A stretch of 41,951 nt of DNA from an uncultured Pirellulaceae bacterium (GTDB taxonomy: Bacteria > Planctomycetota > Planctomycetia > Pirellulales > Pirellulaceae). Location of the stretch: assembly GCA_937928555.1 (NCBI GenBank), contig CALFWR010000129.1, forward strand, positions 1 through 41,951. Reading direction: 5' to 3'. Below are positions 1 to 7,339 of the stretch, piece by piece (the stretch's first letter is position 1; each line of letters opens with the position of its first letter). The translations under genes were made by a program, and so were the position numbers. The notes under the pieces were generated by a model. That model made no database searches, was not told the origin of the DNA, and worked only from the letters and a program-made list of their open reading frames with translations.

Positions 1-10
1 CTTACATCAA

Positions 11-197
11 CCCGGATTATTCACGACGACGGGCGTTGATTCTACGTCTGGCCAACAGGAACAAGGGAAAAGCTGAAATTCAACAAGAAATGTAAATCAT
101 CCGGTAGATGAAAACCACAGCGATCGTTTCATCGCATCAGAACCGTGGATCACTATCGGAACTGATTCTGACGCCCACGCCTCGTGAATAATCCGGG
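11..197. mobile_element. MITE-like inverted-repeat element, copy 1
   Basis: This is a 187-bp non-coding element. Its left end begins CCCGGATTATTCACGA and its right end is the imperfect reverse complement, CTCGTGAATAATCCGGG; the terminal inverted repeats extend about 26 bp each, down to GGGCGT/ACGCCC. It is nearly identical over its full length to 3016-3202 and 5332-5518. No open frame in it looks coding, so it would need a transposase in trans. The flanking bases do not show a clean target duplication here, unlike the other two copies, so this copy may be the oldest or may have been rearranged. Confidence 0.85.
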
Positions 198-230
198 GTA
201 AGATTGGCAGTGCTGTAGATTTGCGCTTCC

Positions 231-258
231 GGTTTGTATCTTTCGGTTTGTATCTTTT
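231..258. repeat. 14-bp tandem duplication
   Basis: The unit GGTTTGTATCTTTC is repeated twice back to back (second unit ends in T), just upstream of the first gene. It probably arose by replication slippage. It adds a second in-frame ATG region upstream of the start chosen at 270, which makes the true start of the next gene less certain. Confidence 0.6.
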
Positions 259-269
259 ACGATGAAGCC

Positions 270-695
270 ATGCCATCACCCGTCAATTGCCTGCTGATCC
301 TTTGGACGCTTCCCAATACGCTCATTGGGTTGACCGCCGGAGTTGTGGGATTGCTTACCGGCGGCAAGGCACAGCTTGCAGAAGGTTGCATTGAATTCTA
401 CGGTGGCGCGGTCGAAAAAGGCCTCGAGCGACTGATGGTCAACGGCATGACACTGGGTCATGTTATCCTTGGTCAAACACAAAACGGTCTACGAATCGTC
501 CGCGACCACGAACAAGTCCACGTGCGACAATATGAGCGATGGGGGCCGTTCTTTTTGCCGGCCTACCTAGGCATTTCGGCCTGGCTGTGGTGGATCGGAA
601 AAGACTGTTACCGCGACAACCCATTTGAAATCCAGGCTTACGGGATTGCCGATCCCGCGAACTTCAAGGACGACGATCCAACCCAACAGCCATGA
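270..695 (+). CDS. small membrane protein with HExxH motif, function unknown
   Basis: A 141-residue protein. The N-terminal part has a hydrophobic stretch (LLILWTLPNTLIGL). A central HEQVH motif (in RDHEQVHVRQYERWG) is followed about 35 residues later by NPFEIQA. HExxH plus a downstream Glu is the layout of gluzincin-type zinc peptidases, but the whole protein is far smaller than a classical peptidase. A second hydrophobic segment (FLPAYLGISAWLWWIG) follows the HExxH directly. I recognise this as a conserved hypothetical type and assign no substrate. I chose ATG at 270 because the upstream in-frame ATG at 234 lies inside a short tandem duplication; no strong ribosome site decides it. Its stop overlaps the next gene's start by ATGA, suggesting coupled translation with the membrane glycosyltransferase. 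Confidence 0.7.
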   Translation: MPSPVNCLLILWTLPNTLIGLTAGVVGLLTGGKAQLAEGCIEFYGGAVEKGLERLMVNGMTLGHVILGQTQNGLRIVRDHEQVHVRQYERWGPFFLPAYLGISAWLWWIGKDCYRDNPFEIQAYGIADPANFKDDDPTQQP

Positions 696-2395
696 ACCAG
701 CCTAACGGAAACGAAAACTCCACATCCAGATTCATCTACGGTCTGATTCTCCCGATTGCCGGCGTGTTGATCTTGTGGACCCTTCTGCGGATCGCTGATC
801 TTTCCGATTCTTTCGCGTACGAGACAGAATTCAAAGATCGTCCCGTGGTTCCGATGTTCAAGGAATTCATTTTCGCGTCGGCTGTCTGGATTGCTGCTTC
901 GGCCTGGGTATTTTTCCGACGCAAGGCGCTTTCCACCCTGGACCTGTGGGTGGTGTTTTTGTTTGCCGTTGTTTTTCGCGTGACTCTGATCCCGACCAAT
1001 CCGATTCTTGAAATCGATTTGTATCGCTACATCTGGGACGGAAAAGCCACCATCGCAACAGGCAATCCCTACGAGATTGCTCCGCGAGAATTCGTGCAGT
1101 GGCGATACGCACCGGAACACCAAATGAATTTTGGTCGAACCGAACAGCAGTTGCAGGATATCAAAACGTTTTACGAACTTCAGGGAGAGGGAACCCGTCT
1201 GATTGTGGAAAGGGTTCATTACGGACATTTCACGTCGCCCTACCCGCCGGTTAGCCAGGCCGTTTTCGCGGCCACCGAGCTATTCACGCCGCATGATGCT
1301 TCCCTGCAACGGCAAGTCCAAATCATGAAGGTCGTCCTGGTGTTGTTCGACCTTGGCGTGGGCTTGGGGTTGATGCTTCTGCTCGGACAACTAAAGCTCC
1401 CACGACACCTCGCCATCGGGTGGCTCTGGTGTCCGCTGGTTCTCAAAGAATTCGCAAACGGTGGGCACCTGGATTCGATCGCGATTTTCTTCTGTGTGCT
1501 CGGGTTGTACTTTGCGGTCAGGTATTGGCAACGCAGTGATTCGATCCGCGATGGACTGCTGTCGGCCGTTTGGCTTGGCTGCGGAATCGGTGCCAAGATT
1601 TTTCCTCTGTTCATCGTTCCGCTGTGGGCCTTGCTGGTGCTGAGGAAAAATTTGGGTCAGGGGATCGCTTGCATCGTTGCCTTGATTGTGACCAGCGCCG
1701 CGTTGTTGTATCCCATGATCTCTCAGGTACAAGTTTGGAAAGACGCCGGTAAGGTCAACGCCAAGCCCGGCATTTTGGCTTTTGCCGAAGGCTGGGAGAT
1801 GAACGACATGCTGTTCATGACGGTGGTGGAGAATCTCAAGCCCTATAAAGAAGGCGACAAGCCCGATATCTGGTTTTCGGTTCTCGATCTGGATCGGCGA
1901 AACCAGATTGTGGACTGGTTCATGAAAATCAGCCCTGATCCCGACCGCGATCGCTTGGATATTATGGAGCAAAAGAGGAGGGCCGCGTTCAAGCTGACCC
2001 GGATGCTGGGGCTGGGCATCTTCGCGTTGATTCTGATTGTTTACGGAATCGAACTGCTCCGTTCAGCAACAGAATCGGTGCCGATGGTTTTTCTTAACGC
2101 CTGCTGCGTGTCTCTGGCCTGGTTCTGGTTTTTGTCACCGACGCAAAACCCGTGGTATTGGTGCTGGGCTTTGCCGCTGATCATCTTTGCCCGCTCGAAA
2201 ACATGGTTTTTGGTCTGCGTGCTGGCTTTGGTCTACTACCTTCGTTTCCAGTACGATTATGACGGCAAAGTGGCAGAGTTTGACTTCTACGTACCTTTTT
2301 GGGAGTTTGGTCCGGTCCTTTGGCTGTTGGTTATTGAAAGTGGATTTCGTTTCCTGAACTCGCGAATTCGGCCAGACGCTCCCGAAAACGCATAA
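692..2395 (+). CDS. polytopic membrane glycosyltransferase-like protein (GT-C type)
   Basis: A 567-residue protein with roughly ten or more hydrophobic segments spread over its length. Near residues 105-130 it carries PTNPILEIDLYRYIWDGK followed by GNPYEI. An acidic D/E-x-D-Y-R-Y-x-W-D-G loop after the first transmembrane helices is typical of polyprenyl-phosphate-sugar-dependent GT-C enzymes (GT87/mannosyltransferase-like families), where the acidic residues are catalytic. The likely role is addition of a sugar from a lipid-linked donor to a lipid or glycan on the outer face of the inner membrane. Donor and acceptor cannot be told from sequence. It starts in an ATGA overlap with the HExxH gene, so the two are probably co-transcribed. 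It could alternatively be a general DUF2029-like protein without known activity. Confidence 0.6.
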   Translation: MNQPNGNENSTSRFIYGLILPIAGVLILWTLLRIADLSDSFAYETEFKDRPVVPMFKEFIFASAVWIAASAWVFFRRKALSTLDLWVVFLFAVVFRVTLIPTNPILEIDLYRYIWDGKATIATGNPYEIAPREFVQWRYAPEHQMNFGRTEQQLQDIKTFYELQGEGTRLIVERVHYGHFTSPYPPVSQAVFAATELFTPHDASLQRQVQIMKVVLVLFDLGVGLGLMLLLGQLKLPRHLAIGWLWCPLVLKEFANGGHLDSIAIFFCVLGLYFAVRYWQRSDSIRDGLLSAVWLGCGIGAKIFPLFIVPLWALLVLRKNLGQGIACIVALIVTSAALLYPMISQVQVWKDAGKVNAKPGILAFAEGWEMNDMLFMTVVENLKPYKEGDKPDIWFSVLDLDRRNQIVDWFMKISPDPDRDRLDIMEQKRRAAFKLTRMLGLGIFALILIVYGIELLRSATESVPMVFLNACCVSLAWFWFLSPTQNPWYWCWALPLIIFARSKTWFLVCVLALVYYLRFQYDYDGKVAEFDFYVPFWEFGPVLWLLVIESGFRFLNSRIRPDAPENA

Positions 2396-2449
2396 AAGCT
2401 GGTACGATTCGGCTTCACCAGATTTTACGCCCTCATGATGAGGCAAGCC

Positions 2450-2938
2450 ATGAAGTGCCCGTACTGCCAAGCCGACAACGATCGCGTGATTGATTCGCGA
2501 AGTGGCGAAGAGGGTTTTGCGATTCGTCGCCGCCGTCATTGCGTCTCCTGCGACAAGCGATTCACGACTTATGAGCGTGTCGCGGAACTCGATATCCGGG
2601 TCGTCAAAAAAGACGAAACGCGGGAAGTCTTTCAACCTGAGAAAATTCGAAATGGAATCGAACGTGCGTGCTGGAAACGACCGATCCCGACAAAGGAAGT
2701 CGCTCGCGTGATTGCGACGGTGATCGAAAACGTGCAGCAATGCGGCAGCACCGAAATCTCCAGCCTCGAGATTGGTGCCATGATCATGGACCAGTTGATC
2801 GAACTCGACGACGTGGCTTACATTCGTTTCGCCAGTGTTTATCGCCAGTTCAAGGACATCAATGACTTTGTTCAGGAAGTGCAGCCGATCCTGAATCGCA
2901 ATCAGATTCAGTTGACGCGCGACACAAAGCCTCGTTAG
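2450..2938 (+). CDS. nrdR: transcriptional repressor NrdR
   Basis: A 162-residue protein with an N-terminal zinc ribbon (MKCPYCQ near residue 1 and CVSCDKRF near residue 30) followed by an ATP-cone domain (VVKKDETREVFQPEKI onward). NrdR represses ribonucleotide reductase genes by binding NrdR boxes under control of dATP/ATP. An upstream in-frame ATG exists at 2435, but ATG at 2450 gives the canonical MKCPYC start and is preceded by GAGG with six bases of spacing. No ribonucleotide reductase gene or evident NrdR box is in the window, so it acts elsewhere. It is convergent with the methyltransferase at 3441-4208 across a repeat-rich space of about 500 bp. Confidence 0.95.
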   Translation: MKCPYCQADNDRVIDSRSGEEGFAIRRRRHCVSCDKRFTTYERVAELDIRVVKKDETREVFQPEKIRNGIERACWKRPIPTKEVARVIATVIENVQQCGSTEISSLEIGAMIMDQLIELDDVAYIRFASVYRQFKDINDFVQEVQPILNRNQIQLTRDTKPR

Positions 2939-2993
2939 CCACGGTGGTATTGGGCGGACGGTTCCGTTGTTGGCGAGTGCCCTGTTGCGTCCT

Positions 2994-3263
2994 GGATTCA
3001 GGATTGCGTTCTTAGCCCAGATTATTCACGACGACGGGCGTTGATTTTACGTCTGGCCAACAGAAGCAAAGGAAACGCTGAATTTCAACAAGAAATGTGA
3101 ATCATCCGGTAGATGAAAACCACAGTGATCGTTTCATCGCAACAGAGTCGTGGATCACTGTCGGAACTGATTCTGACGCCCACGCCTCGTGAATAATCCG
3201 GGCTTAAATGGCACGTCTCTCCAAACAGCACGTCTCCTCGAAGCGTCAAAAATCGACGCCGAG
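2994..3263. repeat. second palindromic repeat, interrupted by MITE copy 2
   Basis: Bases 2994-3015 (GGATTCAGGATTGCGTTC...) and 3203-3263 match the two halves of the uninterrupted repeat at 31981-32055, which reads CCCGGATTAAGAATTGCGTT then CTTAAGCACCACGCCTCTCC. The junction falls at CTTAA. The right half ends in a hairpin of the type CTCGAAGCGTC...GACGCCGAG, the counterpart of CCGAGTCG...CGACTCCGAG at the other site. The right half also carries a short internal duplication (GCACGTCTC). Confidence 0.65.
3016..3202. mobile_element. MITE-like inverted-repeat element, copy 2
   Basis: A 187-bp copy of the element at 11-197 with the same terminal inverted repeats (left end CCCAGATTATTCACGA, right end GAATAATCCGGG). 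It is flanked by CTTAG on the left and CTTAA on the right. The uninterrupted form of the host repeat elsewhere in the window reads CTTAA at this point, so a 5-bp target duplication with one later substitution is the simplest explanation. Confidence 0.88.
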
Positions 3264-3330
3264 CGGCCGTGATTTTATTCACCGCCATGCCAATGCCCCC
3301 GTTGGCAATGTCAGACGTGCAAACCTCCCC

Positions 3331-3373
3331 GGCGGTGAGCCGCCGACCCTCCCGGTGTGCCCGGTGGGAGGGT
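3331..3373. repeat. tandem GC-rich hairpins between convergent genes
   Basis: GGCGGtgaGCCGCC is followed by ACCCTCCC...GGGAGGGT (3346-3353 and 3366-3373), giving two adjacent stable hairpins between the convergent nrdR and trmN6-like genes. There is no T tract, so it is not a textbook intrinsic terminator, though a bidirectional transcription block is possible. It could equally be one more dispersed palindromic repeat. Confidence 0.5.
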
Positions 3374-3440
3374 GATCAAACGCGGGAGTTGCCATCGTCT
3401 GGCATTTCGAGACAAACGATTCGCATCACCTTGCGCCACG

Positions 3441-4208
3441 TCAATTGCCCGAAGGATTCGAGTAGCGAAGATAAAAATCGCCAAGAAGCTGTCCGAACTC
3501 TTCTGAATACTGGTGCCGCGAAACCTCAATCACGAATTCCGTTGGCTCGACGCGGGTTGTTGGCACCTGCGGTGTAAATTCAAGCAACACCCGTTTGGGA
3601 TCGCTCCCTGGATTGGGCAGCACATTCACGCGTCGACTCAAATTTAGCTGTGATTGACTCGCGATCTCAATCGAAGAGTTGGCCTGGTCGTGTGGAAGGA
3701 CAACGCAAATGCGTCCAGATTCAGCAAGCAACATTCTGGCTGATTCAAACAGCGCATCGCGAGAAAGAGACTGGTCATGCCTTGCCTGGCTTCGCGTCAT
3801 GGTCCCGGCTGGAAACGACGAATCGAAAAATGGCGGATTGCAAACGATCAAATCAAACGCTCGGTGATGCGGATCGGTGGCATCTACCAACTGCTGTAAC
3901 GAGCCATGGACGCTTTCTGAATCCGTGGGCAATCGGTGTGACCATGGAGAGCCAGCAAAGTTTTCGGCGGCCTGCGCTGAAGCCGATCCATCGATTTCAA
4001 TTGCGAAAATTTCTGAGCCAAAGGCTTCGGTCCGCTGCGCCAACATGAGAGCAATGATTCCGCAACCCGTTCCCGCGTCAAGGATTTTCTTTGCATTGCC
4101 AATCGGTGCCCACGCGCCCAACAGGACTCCATCGGTGCCGACCTTCATCCCGCAGCGGTCATCCCAAACGGCAAACTCTTGAAACTGAAAAGCGGGCTTG
4201 GTGGTCAT
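3441..4208 (-). CDS. trmN6: TrmN6-like tRNA1(Val) adenine-N6 methyltransferase
   Basis: A 255-residue class I SAM-dependent methyltransferase. Motif I is DAGTGCG (residues 44-50), an acidic EID loop lies near residue 71, and the N6-adenine motif NPPF is at residues 124-127. The N-terminal sequence (FQFQEFAVWDDRCGMKVGTD) with a V/K-x-G-T-D-x-V/L-L-L-G pattern is typical of the YfiC/TrmN6 family, which methylates A37 of tRNA1(Val). The start at 4208 is supported by AAAGGA nine to ten bases upstream; the frame stays open further upstream but lacks family sequence. The exact tRNA substrate is inferred from family. It lies 132 bp downstream of the glutaminyl cyclase gene on the same strand. Confidence 0.75.
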   Translation of the reverse strand: MTTKPAFQFQEFAVWDDRCGMKVGTDGVLLGAWAPIGNAKKILDAGTGCGIIALMLAQRTEAFGSEIFAIEIDGSASAQAAENFAGSPWSHRLPTDSESVHGSLQQLVDATDPHHRAFDLIVCNPPFFDSSFPAGTMTRSQARHDQSLSRDALFESARMLLAESGRICVVLPHDQANSSIEIASQSQLNLSRRVNVLPNPGSDPKRVLLEFTPQVPTTRVEPTEFVIEVSRHQYSEEFGQLLGDFYLRYSNPSGN

Positions 4209-4340
4209 CAGGTTTTTCCTTTCGTCAACCAACCCGCCTTCTGCATGCCGCCGCATCAGCAACGGTCGAACCTGCCCAGTAGCAGCCAATGCAAATGCAA
4301 TTCAGCGCTGCGTTCGCCTGCGTCCAATGCTCGGGGCGGT

Positions 4341-5243
4341 TCAGTTGCTTGCCTGTTGTTTCGCCACGATTTCGATTTCGTACATATTCGGGCACAGCTT
4401 TCCGGTCACCCACATTTTGCCGGTGGAGCCCGGTTTGATTGCGATTCCGTTGATTACTGCATCGCGCTGCGGTCGCTCCTTGAACGGCCAGAGCCCGCCC
4501 AGGTCAATGATGGCTTCGACGGATCCCGATTCCGCGTCGATGCGATAAAGTTTGTCGCTGTCGTAGATGTTGGCGTAGATTTTGGATCCAAAGTACTCAA
4601 GTTCGTTAAGTCGCCCAAGGATTCGACGGTCCTTGCGGCGAACGAACAGATGCCCGATTTCTTCAAACGTTTCAGGGTCCAGAAAACGTAACCGCGATGA
4701 GCCGTCGCTGACGATCAGTTTCTGACCGTCGAAGCAGAGGCCCCAGCCTTCGTGGTCGTAATTGAAACGTCGGAGTTCCTTGAACTGATCGTCGTAAACG
4801 ATGCCGATTTTGTTTTTCCAGGTTAGCTGAATAAATTTGCCATCGACCTGTTCGAGTCCTTCGCCAAAAAGTTCTTTGGCAAGGTCATGCTGTTGGAGCA
4901 CTTCGCCGGTCGTCGGGTCGACTTTGCGGATGCTGGATCTTCCTTCCAGCCCGGTCGACTCGTAGAGAAAGCCATCATGGAACAGCAAGCCCTGCGTGTA
5001 GGCGTCTTTGTCGTGGGGATAGATTTTGACGGTGTCCCGGTTGAAAGTGAACTCCGGGATCTGGTTGCGAGGGTTCATCCACACGGCAAGGTACGTGCCT
5101 CCGATGGCGATGACAAAGAACAACACGATCAAGTCCCAGCGTTTTTTTGCACCGCTGAATTCGCCACCGGTGTTGGCCTGTTTCTTTTTCGGTTCCGGCG
5201 TTGGTGGCGGAAAGGACTTTCGTTTCTTTTTGGGTTTTGCCAT
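4341..5243 (-). CDS. membrane-anchored glutaminyl-peptide cyclotransferase (plant type)
   Basis: A 300-residue protein with a Lys/Pro-rich cytoplasmic head (residues 1-35), one transmembrane anchor (about 38-55) and a five-bladed beta-propeller domain. Family signatures are YTQGLLFHDGFLYESTG, GEGLEQVDG, EGWGLCFDG, SDGSSRLRFLDP, LNELEY and INGIAIKPGS. The family (plant/bacterial glutamine cyclotransferase) converts N-terminal Gln to pyroglutamate and releases ammonia. The anchor puts the catalytic domain outside the inner membrane, so substrates are presumably exported proteins. No strong ribosome site precedes the ATG. Before the MITE at 5332-5518 inserted, the reading frame of the upstream gene would have ended 17 bases before this start, so the two were probably an operon. 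Confidence 0.88.
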   Translation of the reverse strand: MAKPKKKRKSFPPPTPEPKKKQANTGGEFSGAKKRWDLIVLFFVIAIGGTYLAVWMNPRNQIPEFTFNRDTVKIYPHDKDAYTQGLLFHDGFLYESTGLEGRSSIRKVDPTTGEVLQQHDLAKELFGEGLEQVDGKFIQLTWKNKIGIVYDDQFKELRRFNYDHEGWGLCFDGQKLIVSDGSSRLRFLDPETFEEIGHLFVRRKDRRILGRLNELEYFGSKIYANIYDSDKLYRIDAESGSVEAIIDLGGLWPFKERPQRDAVINGIAIKPGSTGKMWVTGKLCPNMYEIEIVAKQQASN

Positions 5244-5331
5244 CGTCGTGTTCTGAAAGGTTACTTAAAAGCACCCCTATGATGAACGAATTGGTCCGTT
5301 TGGTTAAGGCGTTGGGCAGAGAAGATTTTAC

Positions 5332-5518
5332 CCCGGATTATTCACGACGACGGGCGTTGATTCTACGTCTGGCCAACAGTGGCAAAGAAAAAGCTGAATC
5401 TCAACAAGAAATGTGAATCATCCGGCAGATGAAAACCACAGCGATCGTTTGATCGCATCAGAGTCGCGGATCACTGTCTCAACTGATTCTGACGCCCACG
5501 CCTCGTGAAAAATCCGGG
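5332..5518. mobile_element. MITE-like inverted-repeat element, copy 3, with 5-bp target duplication
   Basis: A 187-bp copy of the element at 11-197. It is flanked on both sides by TTTAC (5327-5331 and 5519-5523), a perfect 5-bp target duplication. The right end carries a T-to-A change (GAAAAATCCGGG). It sits over the 3' end of the minus-strand gene 5471-6835, whose last 16 or so codons and stop are read from the element. Confidence 0.92.
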
Positions 5519-6835
5519 TTTACCTGACTCGGGACTTGGAGTTGCGGTACAGGGAACCCGTCGCTGCGAAAGCGGACGTGTCAGCATTGTCGGTCTGAAC
5601 AAACTCCCAAAATCCTTGTCTATGGTGGTTGTTCGTTTCTCCAAATCCAGATCGTTCAAATGAAAATTATTTTTCATTAGCATGCTCATTTCATCAACCA
5701 ACTCTCGGGCTTTTTCCGGAACGACTTTTAGCAACTTGTTTTTTCCCGGCTTGGTTTCCTTTTCCATTTCGACGGTGAAGTTCTCTTTGGCTAACCTGGT
5801 TGCCTTTGCGAGCCGCGTGAGCTCGTTATCGCTCAGCCTTAACTCTGCGGCTAATGCTTGAGGCCACTCAAAGGCCGCCAATCCCTGTTGCTTCAGGAAC
5901 ACCTGAACCGAGGCTGCCTTCAGTTCGGAAAGTTGATGTGGAAGCAGAATTTTCTCCACTTCGCGAACACATTTACCAATGAGTCGTTTACTGACGATGT
6001 CGTGTTCACTTGCCAGCTGTTCAATTACGCCACGGTTTGCCAATTCAAGTCGCTCGACAAGGACCATCTCCTCAGAAACTTCTTTCAACAATGGATCTTG
6101 CTGAAAGGAATGAACAATTTGATCCAGTTGCCTGACCTGACTTTCCACAAGATCCAGGGCACCTGCAACTTTTTCCTTTGCCAATAAATCGCAAACAATC
6201 CTGCTTTTCGCATCTTCAATCGAACTGAAGCTGCCATGAATCAGGAATCCTTCATGTACTTCGTTACCAACTAACGACCTGAAAAGTTTGGCTTTGGTTT
6301 CCGGGATCTCGTCCAGAACCTGCGCCAGCATGGAACTCGCGATGGACGAACGCTTCTTTTCCAATTCGGCGATTTGTTTGTCAACTTCCAGCTCCAGATC
6401 ACGCAAACGTTCGCTGTTGATCAATCCAGATGTCGCAACTGACAAGTAGATAATCTTGAACGGGTGAATGGTTTTTCTTTCAGATAGTTGCCTGTTTTCA
6501 ATTGCGAGTTTCAGCGCCAGCAACGACAACTGCCTTTGAGAATTGTCACTCAAGACGTCTCGCAAATCCTTTGCGGCGTCTTCGGCAGAAATGGGTTTCG
6601 AAGCACGCTCGCTACGATAGTCACTGACTTTTGTTCGTTCATCATGTGACAACGCCAAAGTGCTCGAAAGAGAATCATTACAAGCCAAACTCAGGTAAAC
6701 TTCCTTTTCGAAGCTTGACTGAACCGACTGAATTGAAATCGTTTTGACTTGCCGAAATCCATCTTGAGTTGGCTGGTATGTCTCAGGAGGAAGGCCTTGG
6801 AGAAAAGTCAAAAACAGCGTCGAAATAACCAGCAT
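5471..6835 (-). CDS. secreted helical protein of unknown function, C-terminus rewritten by a MITE
   Basis: A 454-residue protein. The start (MLVISTLFLTFLQG) is a short hydrophobic signal-like segment. The rest is charged and mostly helical, with coiled-coil-like stretches (RLRDLELEVDKQIAELEKKRS) and a segment ILLPHQLSELKAASVQVFLK followed by LRLSDNELTRLAKATRLAKE, a layout I associate with secreted planctomycete proteins of no known function. The start is certain: AAGGAG lies seven bases upstream of ATG. The last residues (KPGFFTRRGRQNQLRQ) come from the MITE. Reading across the empty site instead gives GKIFSAQRLNQTDQF..., with TAA at 5261-5263, 17 bp before the glutaminyl cyclase start. Function not recognised. 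Confidence 0.75.
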   Translation of the reverse strand: MLVISTLFLTFLQGLPPETYQPTQDGFRQVKTISIQSVQSSFEKEVYLSLACNDSLSSTLALSHDERTKVSDYRSERASKPISAEDAAKDLRDVLSDNSQRQLSLLALKLAIENRQLSERKTIHPFKIIYLSVATSGLINSERLRDLELEVDKQIAELEKKRSSIASSMLAQVLDEIPETKAKLFRSLVGNEVHEGFLIHGSFSSIEDAKSRIVCDLLAKEKVAGALDLVESQVRQLDQIVHSFQQDPLLKEVSEEMVLVERLELANRGVIEQLASEHDIVSKRLIGKCVREVEKILLPHQLSELKAASVQVFLKQQGLAAFEWPQALAAELRLSDNELTRLAKATRLAKENFTVEMEKETKPGKNKLLKVVPEKARELVDEMSMLMKNNFHLNDLDLEKRTTTIDKDFGSLFRPTMLTRPLSQRRVPCTATPSPESGKPGFFTRRGRQNQLRQ

Positions 6836-6873
6836 AATATCTCCTTTAGAAGGAGACTCCCAAAAAGGGAGCC
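6836..6873 (-). promoter_or_regulatory. Shine-Dalgarno inside a hairpin
   Basis: On the minus strand the leader of the preceding gene reads CTCCTTCTAAAGGAG, then ATATT and the ATG. The ribosome site AAGGAG can pair fully with CTCCTT across a three-base loop. Directly upstream is a second hairpin, CTCCC-TTTTT-GGGAG. The CTCC runs could pair with either purine run, so this could be a small translational switch; equally it may be a chance palindrome. Confidence 0.4.
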
Positions 6874-6996
6874 GTCTTGAAAACCCTCTACCCGCATTTG
6901 CTTGAATTGTGGCGTGAAAAAGCCTTCGACGTCTACGCCGGTTTGGAATGAATGCTCTCTTTGTTTAGGCGAGCGGCAGATGGAAACGTGTCTGTC

Positions 6997-7052
6997 GTAG
7001 TGGGATTCGCCAGAATTCCCCCAAGGCAAAGAAATCTGGTGAATCCCACTAC
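6997..7052. repeat. 20-bp inverted repeat in a divergent intergenic space
   Basis: The left arm GTAGTGGGATTCGCCAGA and right arm TCTGGTGAATCCCACTAC pair over about 20 bp with one mismatch, around a loop of about 16 bases. It lies between divergent genes (minus-strand start at 6835, plus-strand start at 7340), so it is not a terminator for either. It looks like a dispersed palindromic element. In the rest of 6836-7339 I see no convincing gene; one frame (7080-7182) reads through a short hydrophobic stretch but has no start or homology I can defend. Confidence 0.65.
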
Positions 7053-7339
7053 CGGAAATTCTCAACTGCTACTCGGCGTGTGGGCGCACAGCGCGAGCTA
7101 TCTGGTTGGGTTCGTCGGTGGCGCGGTGCTGATCGCGTTCGTATTGCTCGGCAAGCAACGACAACCACTGCAGAGCGGATGATGGATCGGGGCTGGGCGT
7201 TTGGCCTTCCGCCCGCAGGTTCACGGCTCTCATTCGGCAGGTCTGTTCCCGACGCATCAGGCCATTTTTGCCGCGAAATCATAAAAAAACGCGGCAATTA
7301 CAATGGAGTCCCACCAAGACTCTTTTTGCGAGCATAACA

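Noticed and set aside
3331-3373. Intrinsic terminator between nrdR and trmN6
   Set aside because: The hairpins are strong but no T tract follows on either strand, and similar palindromes look dispersed, so it is listed as a repeat.
6952-7337. Small membrane protein gene in the divergent space
   Set aside because: The frames read through an inverted repeat, and the hydrophobic stretch is short with no supporting start or family.
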